A stretch of 6,791 bases of DNA from NCBI GenBank assembly GCA_009787745.1, contig WQST01000019.1, forward strand, positions 1 through 6,791, given 5' to 3'. Source of the DNA: Lachnospiraceae bacterium. GTDB lineage: Bacteria; Bacillota; Clostridia; Lachnospirales; Lachnospiraceae. Position 1 is the first letter of the stretch, and each line of letters opens with the position of its first letter. A program made the translations under genes and the position numbers. This document shows, in pieces, positions 1 through 5,451 of this stretch. A model generated the notes under the pieces. That model did not search any database, had not been told where the DNA came from, and saw only the letters and a list, made by a program, of their open reading frames with translations.

Positions 1-524
1 CGCTTTTACGGGAACACCGCTTATATCAGGCTGATTGGTTACTGCGCTTTTATGGATTTCAAGCGGCGGAACTCTTAAGCGAAGCAAAACCGAATTTTAA
101 TATCCTGCTTGATCCGAAAGCTGATTGGGCTTTGCGGCATCTCGAAAACTTTCCGATAGAGGTAAACCATGCCGACTATCAAACAATCTTGCGTGTTCCG
201 GGTATCGGAGTGAAAAGCGCCCAACGCATTATCAGAGCGCGGAAAAGCGGAATCCTTAGATTTGAAGACCTTAAGAAAATTGGTGTCGTCCTTAAGCGGG
301 CATTGTATTTCATTACATGCGGCGGTAAGATGATGTACAATACTAAGATAGAAGAAGACTATATTACCAGGAACTTATTAACCGTCAAAGAGAGATTGCC
401 TTTTGATAAAGATGGTGTCACATACAAGCAATTATCTTTATTCGATGATGTTAATTTCCAACCGCCTGAGATTATGACGAGACAACTTTTCGATGGGCAA
501 AGCGTTGTTTTGGGGCAATTGTGA
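1..524 (+). CDS. Putative DNA modification/repair radical SAM protein (TIGR03916-like), C-terminal part
   Basis: This is the 3' end of a gene that begins before the window. The frame is open from base 3, giving the last 173 residues before a TGA stop. The TTG at 132 lies inside the coding frame and is not the real start. A helix-hairpin-helix DNA-binding motif, VPGIGVKSAQRI, begins at base 195. The flanking residues (LREHRLYQADWLLRFYGF, then NFPIEVNHADYQTILRVPGIG) match, from memory, the C-terminal half of the TIGR03916 family. The cysteine motif that binds the iron-sulfur cluster would lie upstream and cannot be checked here. The tail holds QLSLF (bases 429-443), the consensus bacterial sliding-clamp-binding pentapeptide. 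The next gene starts 19 bases downstream and is the usual partner family, so the two probably form an operon. The family is linked to DNA metabolism by gene context and co-occurrence; its reaction is not established to my knowledge. Confidence 0.85.
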   Translation, partial: LLREHRLYQADWLLRFYGFQAAELLSEAKPNFNILLDPKADWALRHLENFPIEVNHADYQTILRVPGIGVKSAQRIIRARKSGILRFEDLKKIGVVLKRALYFITCGGKMMYNTKIEEDYITRNLLTVKERLPFDKDGVTYKQLSLFDDVNFQPPEIMTRQLFDGQSVVLGQL

Positions 525-543
525 GATTATGTAAAGGACGAAA

Positions 544-1317
544 ATGGATCAATACCTTATTTGTGAAGATTCCTTGGAAGGTATCTTTACCGCTATCTAT
601 GATGCATATTTACTAAAGCGCCCCCACGACGAAATCCATATCCAAGTGGGCGAGGAAGAGAATTTGCGCCTTTTCGCCGAATACCGCACCATTAAAGCCG
701 ACCCGCTCAAAGCGAAAAAAGTGGCACGGACGATTGGTAAGAAGTTCGGTTCAGAAGGCTATATGTCTGTTTGCCGAGCGTTGGCATCAGCGGATAGCAG
801 TAAGGGTGAGGCGATTTATAAGATGGTCGTCGCTGGTCTGTTAATGAAAAATCCGAGCGATATCATGGGTAACCTTAAGAATCGGAATGTAATGAAAGTT
901 TTTGAACTGGCACGGTTCAGCGGCAATGAAGCGCACTTTTTGGTGGAATTTATCCGTTTCCGCGAACTTGATAACGGAATCCTGTATGCTCGTACAGGGC
1001 CTAAGAATAACGTCCTGACTTTTGTCATGCCGCACTTCGCCGATCGCTTGCCGATGGAGAATTTCGTGATTCATGATGAAGTGCGCGGGCTTTATGGGCT
1101 TCATCCTGCGCAGAAAGAATGGTATATTGTGACGGAAGCCGAAGGCTTTTCGTTTAAGGCGTCCGAACATGCTTTTTCGGAAGATGAAATTATATACAGT
1201 GAACTATTTACGGCGTTTTTTCATATTATAGCAATTGAAGAACGTAAAAACATAAAATTACAAAGAAATATGCTTCCGCTTAGATATCGGGAATATATGA
1301 CAGAGTTTATGATCTAA
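544..1317 (+). CDS. Putative DNA metabolism/repair protein, TIGR03915 / DUF4130 family
   Basis: This is a complete 257-residue protein. The ATG is preceded by AAAGGA (533-538) at good spacing, and the gene ends in TAA. Recognisable family segments are FELARFSGNEAHFLVEFIRF (residues 120-139), the MPHFADRLPMENFVIHDEVR block (162-181), and the C-terminal IAIEERKN...QRNMLPLRYREYMTEF block (229-255). Its length is normal for the family. It follows the radical-SAM gene by 19 bases, the conserved pairing of these families. In other bacteria the same domain is found fused to a uracil-DNA-glycosylase-like domain of the UdgX type, which supports a role in DNA repair. No catalytic residues are known to me and no signal peptide or membrane segment is visible, so it should act in the cytoplasm with the radical-SAM partner. 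No clear intrinsic terminator follows; only a 6-base inverted repeat without a T-run lies at 1325-1340. Confidence 0.85.
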   Translation: MDQYLICEDSLEGIFTAIYDAYLLKRPHDEIHIQVGEEENLRLFAEYRTIKADPLKAKKVARTIGKKFGSEGYMSVCRALASADSSKGEAIYKMVVAGLLMKNPSDIMGNLKNRNVMKVFELARFSGNEAHFLVEFIRFRELDNGILYARTGPKNNVLTFVMPHFADRLPMENFVIHDEVRGLYGLHPAQKEWYIVTEAEGFSFKASEHAFSEDEIIYSELFTAFFHIIAIEERKNIKLQRNMLPLRYREYMTEFMI

Positions 1318-1488
1318 GTTAATACTTTAGAACACTAAAGAACTCCAAATTTATTTCCTGCCCGGAAAGGGATGAATGTTACAAATGGCAAAATTAATAA
1401 CGTATTCTTCGTCTTTATTAGCAGATTTGCCAAAGAAATATAGATACAGTGGAATAATTAGGCAGACGCGATAACTAATTGCATAATA

Positions 1489-1516
1489 TTTACATTTTCC
1501 GTCAAAACTGTATTAA
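1489..1516 (+). promoter_or_regulatory. Possible promoter for the HPr-like gene
   Basis: TTTACA (1489-1494) and TATTAA (1511-1516) are separated by 16 bases, a plausible but weak sigma-A-type match. Transcription would start near 1522, at the left edge of the hairpin at 1522-1556, which would then be the first structure of the mRNA or an operator overlapping the start site. No better promoter is visible between this point and the gene. Confidence 0.3.
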
Positions 1517-1521
1517 ATAAA

Positions 1522-1556
1522 ATACTTTACTAGCACTATATAAAGTGCTAAAGTAT
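1522..1556 (+). repeat. Imperfect inverted repeat (bulged hairpin) upstream of the HPr-like gene
   Basis: The left arm is ATACTTT (1522-1528), then an unpaired ACT (1529-1531), then AGCACT (1532-1537). The loop is ATATAA (1538-1543). The right arm is AGTGCT (1544-1549) followed by AAAGTAT (1550-1556). That is 13 base pairs with one 3-base bulge. No T-run follows, so it is not a terminator. Its place 45 bases before the HPr-like start and just after a possible -10 box suggests an operator or a 5' leader structure. Confidence 0.5.
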
Positions 1557-1601
1557 CTTATAAATACTAAATAGCGAAATAACGAAAGGAAGGTGACTAT
1601 A

Positions 1602-1829
1602 ATGATACAATACCAAATAAAGCTAAATATTGATCAAGTGAAAGATTTCGTGAATGCGGCATCAAGATGCGATTTCGATATCGATATCGCATACAATAGC
1701 TTTATTGTTGATGCGAAATCAATAGTTGGGGTGCTGGGTCTTGACTTACGTAAAATTATGACTGTAACTTGCAGTGATTATGATCCTGATTTCAATTTGT
1801 ATATGAAGCAGTTTGCGGTTGCTTGTTAA
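1602..1829 (+). CDS. HPr-like protein lacking the phosphorylatable histidine
   Basis: This 75-residue protein is related to HPr, the phosphocarrier of the PTS sugar uptake system. The fold core is recognisable: FVNAASRCDFDIDIAYNSFIVDAKSIVGVLGLDL (residues 16-49) aligns without gaps to Bacillus HPr with an offset of 6. In that alignment the catalytic His15 becomes Asn9 and Arg17 becomes Asp11, so the GIHARPA active-site loop is lost. The regulatory Ser46, in KSIMGVMSL, is retained as Ser40 in KSIVGVLGL. It therefore cannot relay phosphate in the normal way, but might still be bound or phosphorylated at the serine by HPr kinase (inference). The ATG at 1602 is chosen over a GTG at 1593 because the strong site GGAAGGTG (1588-1595) sits six bases before the ATG and overlaps the GTG. 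The gene stands alone with its own upstream gap and a terminator downstream. Confidence 0.75.
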   Translation: MIQYQIKLNIDQVKDFVNAASRCDFDIDIAYNSFIVDAKSIVGVLGLDLRKIMTVTCSDYDPDFNLYMKQFAVAC

Positions 1830-1842
1830 GGGAATCATGTTT

Positions 1843-1854
1843 ATTATGCATAAT
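1843..1854. repeat. Perfect 12-base palindrome ATTATGCATAAT
   Basis: The sequence reads the same on both strands and starts 13 bases after the HPr-like stop codon. It could be a protein-binding site or chance. No promoter is visible around it, and it lacks the loop and T-run of a terminator. Confidence 0.35.
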
Positions 1855-1943
1855 TTATGCGAAGAATCTAGTAATTGTGTCAATTAGTTTTCTTGCTTTA
1901 TTGTTTTCTTGGTTAGATAAGTAAATATCGAAGTAACATGCTG

Positions 1944-1977
1944 AGAAATCGTAATTTAATACTACGATTTCTTTTTT
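1944..1977 (+). terminator. Intrinsic terminator downstream of the HPr-like gene
   Basis: AGAAATCGTA (1944-1953) pairs perfectly with TACGATTTCT (1963-1972) around a 9-base loop, and six T residues (1972-1977) follow at once. The 10-base-pair stem is AT-rich, but the T-run is well placed. It lies 115 bases after the HPr-like stop and would end that transcript. On the other strand the A-rich left flank is interrupted, so it is probably one-directional. Confidence 0.75.
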
Positions 1978-2073
1978 GCTTTAATTCGGAAATTGATATT
2001 TAAACGGAACGTATAAATATGACATAAGTCCACTCATGTAAGTGCCAAAAAAATGCAAAACAACAACAAATAA

Positions 2074-2102
2074 GTACGATAAAAATAATATTGTACGATA
2101 AA
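2074..2102. repeat. Direct repeat GTACGATAAA, two copies, upstream of the ATPase promoter
   Basis: Exact 10-base copies lie at 2074-2083 and 2093-2102. Their starts are 19 bases apart, close to two helical turns, so both would face the same side of the DNA. They end 17 bases before the -35 box of the ATPase promoter. This arrangement suits an activator or repressor site, but no regulator gene is seen nearby. Confidence 0.45.
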
Positions 2103-2119
2103 TAAGTGGTAAAAAAATG

Positions 2120-2146
2120 TTGACGTAAAAGCGGAATGGTTATAAT
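2120..2146 (+). promoter_or_regulatory. Sigma-A-type promoter of the ATPase gene
   Basis: TTGACG (2120-2125) differs from the consensus -35 box at one base, and TATAAT (2141-2146) is a perfect -10 box. The 15-base spacer is short; the overlapping TAATAT (2143-2148) would give 17. Transcription would start near 2153, leaving a leader of about 70 bases. The ATPase is therefore transcribed on its own rather than from the upstream genes, which end at the terminator at 1944-1977. Confidence 0.6.
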
Positions 2147-2225
2147 ATAAAATAAAAGCTAGATTTTCTCAAAGTTGGCGCGGAGTTAATGTGAAATAAA
2201 GTTTCCTGTAAAATAAGGGGTGTAT

Positions 2226-3530
2226 ATGAAAAGAAAATTCTATAAAACTTTATTAGAGTGGAAAAATAAATATATAAATACCCCTATAATGGTCGTTGGT
2301 GCAAGACAAATCGGTAAAACATATCTCATTGAGGAATTTTGCAAAGCCGAGTTTGAAGAATGGATTAGCATTAATTTTGACTTGCATGATGAAATAAAAG
2401 CTATTTTTGAAGAAACATTGGAACCTGAAGAAATTGTTAAGCGGATAGAAATCAGTCTGGGCAGAAAAATCGACATAGAAAAGACAGTTATTTTTTTTGA
2501 TGAAATACAAGTTTCGGAAAGAGCGATAAGCTCTCTGAAATATTTTTGTGAAAGTAAGCTATCTTATAAAATAATCTGTGCGGGCAGTTTATTGGGTGTT
2601 AAATTGAGAAGATTTAAGTCTTCATTTCCTGTTGGAAAAACGCGTATTGAATACATGCACCCGATGGACTTTGAAGAATTTTTATTAGCATTAGATAAGC
2701 AAATGTGGATTGATGAAATAAAGAATTGCTATGAAAAATCAGAAAGAACCATTATCCACGAAAAACTAATGAATCTTTACAGAACATATTTGTGCATTGG
2801 CGGAATGCCTGAGGGAGTCAAGAACTATATAGATGCGGAGCAAGATATTTTATTATTTGATCGAAAAATTATTTCTAATATTATCGTTTCATATCTGGCT
2901 GATATGAATAAATATACTTTAAATAATGGTGAGTCTATCAAGATAGAAAAAGTGTACCGTGCGATTCCTGCCAGTTTAGCACGGGAATCAAAGGAGCAGA
3001 AAAAGTTTAAATATATCAATATTGAAAAAGGGGCAAATAAAAAGAATTTCGAAAGCAGTATTGATTGGCTTATGTCCGGTAATATGATCTTCAAATGTTC
3101 GGTAGTTAATGATATCCAAATACCGCTTAGTGTCTATGTAAATGATAACTATTTTAAATTATATATAAATGACATCGGACTGCTTACGTCAATACTTAAG
3201 CCGGATTATGCGGATATTTTGCTGAATCGGGAGTTTCGGTTCAAAGGCGGTATGGCTGAAAATTATGTCGCTCAGGCTTTTGTTGCGAACGAAATTGATT
3301 TGTATTATTGGACATCAGGAAACGAAGCAGAAGTAGACTTCTTAATTAATAACAAAGATGGAATTATCCCTGTTGAAGTAAAAGCCGGAGATAGTACGCG
3401 TTCTCGTAGTTTAGATGTATTTATGAAAAAATATAAATCAAATTATGCAATCCGAATTTCAGCAAAGAATTTTGGGTTTGAAAACAGTATTAAATCGGTA
3501 CCATTATATGCAGTTTTTTGTATACAATGA
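2226..3530 (+). CDS. AAA family ATPase with C-terminal DUF4143 / nuclease-like region
   Basis: This 434-residue protein is of the AAA_14-DUF4143 type. The Walker A motif is GARQIGKT (residues 25-32), Walker B is VIFFDE with DEIQ at 92-95, and the sensor-like AGS is at 119-121. GGMPEG (192-197) is a hallmark of the family's middle region. The C-terminal part has NEAEVDFLI and PVEVK, giving Glu369, Asp371, Glu384 and Lys386, the spacing of a PD-(D/E)XK nuclease-like fold. Nuclease activity is not established for the family. The ATG at 2226 is chosen because AAGGGG (2215-2220) is five bases upstream; a GTG at 2220 overlaps that site. The gene is clearly AT-richer than the kinase genes: bases 2881-2940 have 16 G+C of 60, against 33 of 60 at 6121-6180. 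It also uses many ATA isoleucine codons, which suggests horizontal transfer. No signal peptide or membrane segment is visible. Members are patchily distributed and usually solitary, with unknown cellular role. Confidence 0.88.
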   Translation: MKRKFYKTLLEWKNKYINTPIMVVGARQIGKTYLIEEFCKAEFEEWISINFDLHDEIKAIFEETLEPEEIVKRIEISLGRKIDIEKTVIFFDEIQVSERAISSLKYFCESKLSYKIICAGSLLGVKLRRFKSSFPVGKTRIEYMHPMDFEEFLLALDKQMWIDEIKNCYEKSERTIIHEKLMNLYRTYLCIGGMPEGVKNYIDAEQDILLFDRKIISNIIVSYLADMNKYTLNNGESIKIEKVYRAIPASLARESKEQKKFKYINIEKGANKKNFESSIDWLMSGNMIFKCSVVNDIQIPLSVYVNDNYFKLYINDIGLLTSILKPDYADILLNREFRFKGGMAENYVAQAFVANEIDLYYWTSGNEAEVDFLINNKDGIIPVEVKAGDSTRSRSLDVFMKKYKSNYAIRISAKNFGFENSIKSVPLYAVFCIQ

Positions 3531-3551
3531 AATAAGCGCACGTTACCAAGC

Positions 3552-4283
3552 TCAATTCAACAATATCTCATCAACGGTCACAAATTCATAGCCATCTTTT
3601 AGCAGTTCGTCCACAATAATCAACGAAGCGTTTTTCGTACTCTCATATTCATCATGCATAAGGATAATGTCATTTTCTTTTACCGCATTGACTACATCAG
3701 TCACTATGCCGTATACATTGGTTCGGTTCCAGTCTCTGGGGTCGATTGTCCACATCACGGGAAGCATATTGAGTTCGCTTTCTAAACGGATATCCCAAAG
3801 ACCATAGGGAGGCCTGACGAAGAGTGTTTCCGTTCCCGTAATTTCATTGATGATCGTACTGGTCAAAACCAACTCTTCCATAAATTTATCTAAGTTATTT
3901 TTCGTTAACTGGATATGCGAATAAGTATGATTTCCGATCAGATGCCCTTCATCATGGATTCGCTTAACAATTTCAGGGTAAGTCTCCGCATGGTCACCTG
4001 TGATAAAGAAAGTCGCCTTAACGCCTCTTTCTTTTAACCCATCCAAAATCTGCTCCGTATAAATAGGGTGCGGCCCGTCGTCAAAAGTCAAAGCAACTTT
4101 TTTGTACTCATCTTCTTCGTTTTTGGCCGCCACGATATTATTGCCGAAAGCCATTACCAACTCATTGGATTCTTTCTTTGCCGATAAATTTTGAAATCCC
4201 AGAGCAACAAAAGCAACTACATATAAAAATAAAAGATCTCTGATTGCTCGTTTTTGCCATATTACACTTTTTGAATTATTCAC
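3552..4283 (-). CDS. Membrane-anchored polysaccharide deacetylase (NodB domain)
   Basis: This 243-residue protein has a hydrophobic segment at about residues 17-30 after a positively charged start, a membrane anchor or uncleaved signal that would place the enzyme outside the membrane. All five NodB motifs are present: TFDDGP (66-71, with Asp68 as likely base and Asp69 as metal ligand), the histidine pair HTYSH (119-123), RPPYG (157-161), DPRDW (181-185) and LMHD with His210. It should be an active metal-dependent deacetylase removing N-acetyl groups from cell-wall peptidoglycan or a similar polysaccharide; the substrate cannot be told from sequence. The start is a GTG at 4283-4281 with GGAGG four bases upstream (4288-4292), slightly close. 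Its stop is 21 bases from the convergent ATPase stop, with no terminator hairpin between them. I see no convincing promoter for it in the upstream gap. Confidence 0.92.
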   Translation of the reverse strand: MNNSKSVIWQKRAIRDLLFLYVVAFVALGFQNLSAKKESNELVMAFGNNIVAAKNEEDEYKKVALTFDDGPHPIYTEQILDGLKERGVKATFFITGDHAETYPEIVKRIHDEGHLIGNHTYSHIQLTKNNLDKFMEELVLTSTIINEITGTETLFVRPPYGLWDIRLESELNMLPVMWTIDPRDWNRTNVYGIVTDVVNAVKENDIILMHDEYESTKNASLIIVDELLKDGYEFVTVDEILLN

Positions 4284-4385
4284 AAAACCTCCGCAGGTAG
4301 TAGCCGTAGATAACTTATTTTTAATGTATATGCAGTAAAAGCATTCCTTATTGCAAAGATACTGAGAAATTCTTTATATTAATAG

Positions 4386-4414
4386 TAGAAATTTGTAAAA
4401 GGCAATGATATAAT
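4386..4414 (+). promoter_or_regulatory. Extended -10 promoter of the kinase operon
   Basis: TATAAT (4409-4414) is preceded by TGA (4406-4408), a perfect extended -10 element. TAGAAA (4386-4391) is a weak -35 box with a 17-base spacer. Transcription would start near 4421, leaving a leader of about 109 bases before the fructokinase. Two inverted repeats, at 4435-4451 and 4466-4486, lie inside that leader. Confidence 0.6.
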
Positions 4415-4434
4415 ATCGTTAGACAATTATATCG

Positions 4435-4451
4435 GCGCGTCTTTACGGCGC
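4435..4451 (+). repeat. Short GC-rich inverted repeat in the kinase operon leader
   Basis: GCGCGT (4435-4440) can pair with AC (4445-4446) and GCGC (4448-4451) around a CTTT loop, leaving G4447 bulged. It is GC-rich within an AT-rich gap and starts about 15 bases after the predicted transcription start. It may be an mRNA 5' stem. Confidence 0.35.
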
Positions 4452-4465
4452 ATTCTGCTAGGGGC

Positions 4466-4486
4466 ATGATTTGCAAAGCAAATCAT
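4466..4486. repeat. Perfect inverted repeat with 9-base arms upstream of the fructokinase
   Basis: ATGATTTGC (4466-4474) and GCAAATCAT (4478-4486) are exact reverse complements around AAA. No T-run follows, so it is not a terminator. It lies 43 bases before the fructokinase start, within the leader of the promoter at 4386-4414. It could be an operator for a dimeric regulator of the kinase operon or a leader hairpin. It does not fit the CcpA cre consensus. Confidence 0.55.
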
Positions 4487-4529
4487 TGATAACAACAGTT
4501 TACTATAATTAAAATTAAAAAGGTGATTT

Positions 4530-5414
4530 ATGAGACTTGGGGCATTAGAAGCCGGTGGGACGAAGATGGTATGTGCTATCGGTAATGAGAAAGGTCAGAT
4601 ATTTGAGCGGATAACGCTTCCGACCAAAGCGCCTGATATAACCATGCCGGAAATTGTTGAATGGTTTCGGACCAGAGAAATTAATGCTCTGGGGATTGGT
4701 TGTTTCGGGCCGATTAATTTGGAGACAAGTTCGCCTTCATATGGGCATATCATGACAACGCCGAAGGTTTTTTGGCAAGGGTTTGATATCGTCGGTTATT
4801 TTAAGCGGGCGATAAAAACCCCGGACGGGCATCGGTTGCCGATTGGTTTCGATACGGATGTAAATGCCGCATGTTTGGGTGAAGCCACTTTTGGGGCGGC
4901 CAAAGATGTCGATTCAAGTATTTATATCACTGTCGGAACAGGCGTCGGTGTCGGTATCATCACAAAAAACCAATTACATCACGGGATGCTTCACCCCGAA
5001 GCAGGGCATATGTTAATCGAGCGGGAGAAAGACGACAATTATACAGGCATCTGTTCTTATCATCGCACTCCTTATAGTTGCCTGGAGGGTTTAGCCTCAG
5101 GCCCGGCGATTGAAGCACGGTGGGGTGAGCGCCCCGAGAACCTTGCCGGTAATCATAACGTTTGGGAGCTTGAAGCGCATTATCTGGCTCAGGCATTGAC
5201 TAATTACATATTAATCTTATCGCCGAAGCGAATCATTCTTGGCGGCGGGGTAATGAAACAGAGCAGTTTGTATCCTATGATTAGGGAGAAAACATACGAA
5301 CTCCTTAATAACTATATTCCGTTACCGCCCGCGGAAGAGTATATTGTTCCGCCCGGTTTGGGCGATGATCAGGGTATTTTAGGAGCTATTCAATTGGCTT
5401 GCCTGGCAAACTAG
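4530..5414 (+). CDS. scrK: ROK family fructokinase
   Basis: This 294-residue protein transfers phosphate from ATP to fructose, giving fructose 6-phosphate (EC 2.7.1.4), in the cytoplasm. It resembles Bacillus YdhR/GmuE and streptococcal ScrK throughout. The phosphate-binding loop is EAGGTK (residues 7-12), the catalytic aspartate is Asp110 in FDTDVNAACLGE, and GTGVG is at 136-140. The zinc site is His160, Cys175, His178 and Cys184, in the fructokinase arrangement. CLEGLASGPAIEARWG (184-199) and LGGGV (237-241) are also typical. Length is normal for the family. The start is supported by AAAAGGTGA (4518-4526), three bases before the ATG. It is the first gene of an operon with xylulokinase, which starts 37 bases downstream. 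Specificity for fructose is inferred from the subfamily; mannose or another hexose is also possible. Confidence 0.92.
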   Translation: MRLGALEAGGTKMVCAIGNEKGQIFERITLPTKAPDITMPEIVEWFRTREINALGIGCFGPINLETSSPSYGHIMTTPKVFWQGFDIVGYFKRAIKTPDGHRLPIGFDTDVNAACLGEATFGAAKDVDSSIYITVGTGVGVGIITKNQLHHGMLHPEAGHMLIEREKDDNYTGICSYHRTPYSCLEGLASGPAIEARWGERPENLAGNHNVWELEAHYLAQALTNYILILSPKRIILGGGVMKQSSLYPMIREKTYELLNNYIPLPPAEEYIVPPGLGDDQGILGAIQLACLAN

Positions 5415-5451
5415 CGTCATTATATCAAAACATTGAAAGCGAGGAAAAATC

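Larger units (their letters stand above)
1318..1601. other. AT-rich intergenic gap with several inverted repeats
   Basis: This 284-base gap between the DUF4130 gene and the HPr-like gene holds no convincing protein gene. It has four inverted repeats: CTTTAG/CTAAAG at 1325-1340; a long two-part stem at 1386-1432 (TGGCAAA/TTTGCCA outside, TAATAA/TTATTA inside); AATTAG/CTAATT at 1456-1480; and a bulged hairpin at 1522-1556. The 9-mer AATACTTTA occurs at 1321-1329 and again exactly 200 bases later at 1521-1529. The end of the gap carries the ribosome binding site of the HPr-like gene. It may hold a regulatory leader or an operator region, but AT-rich DNA produces weak inverted repeats by chance. 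Confidence 0.5.
1830..2225. other. Intergenic region between the HPr-like gene and the ATPase gene
   Basis: This 396-base stretch contains no supported gene. In order it holds a perfect 12-base palindrome at 1843-1854, a small AT stem TAATTG/CAATTA at 1872-1886, the strong intrinsic terminator at 1944-1977, a 10-base direct repeat at 2074-2102, a promoter at 2120-2146, and the ribosome binding site AAGGGG (2215-2220) of the ATPase gene. It is very AT-rich, like the ATPase gene that follows. Confidence 0.6.

Noticed and set aside
132..524. A separate 130-residue gene starting with TTG at 132
   Set aside because: The same frame is open back to base 3 and encodes family-like sequence before 132, and no ribosome binding site precedes the TTG. 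It is the interior of a longer gene.
816..1170. Minus-strand open frames inside the DUF4130 gene
   Set aside because: They lie antisense to a clear protein family member, have no family features and are shadow frames.
1372..1443. A 23-residue small protein or leader peptide behind GGAAAGG
   Set aside because: The frame is too short to judge, has no recognisable composition or family, and no promoter is visible upstream. It is kept only as a remark on the stem at 1386-1432.
1593..1829. GTG at 1593 as start of the HPr-like gene
   Set aside because: The GTG is part of the ribosome binding site GGAAGGTG that serves the ATG at 1602, and the three extra residues are not needed for the fold.
2240..3094. 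Minus-strand open frames inside the ATPase gene
   Set aside because: They are antisense to a well-supported protein with Walker motifs; the AT-rich, phenylalanine- and isoleucine-rich translations are what the reverse of such DNA gives.
4466..4486. Intrinsic terminator or CcpA cre site
   Set aside because: No T-run follows the hairpin, and the arms do not match the cre consensus with its central CG.
4504..4509. TATAAT as the main -10 box of the kinase operon
   Set aside because: The nearest TTGATA is only 12 bases upstream and a start near 4516 would leave almost no leader before the ribosome binding site. The extended -10 promoter at 4406-4414 fits better.
4960..5196. Minus-strand open frame inside the fructokinase
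   Set aside because: It is antisense to catalytic and zinc-binding segments of the fructokinase and has no independent support.
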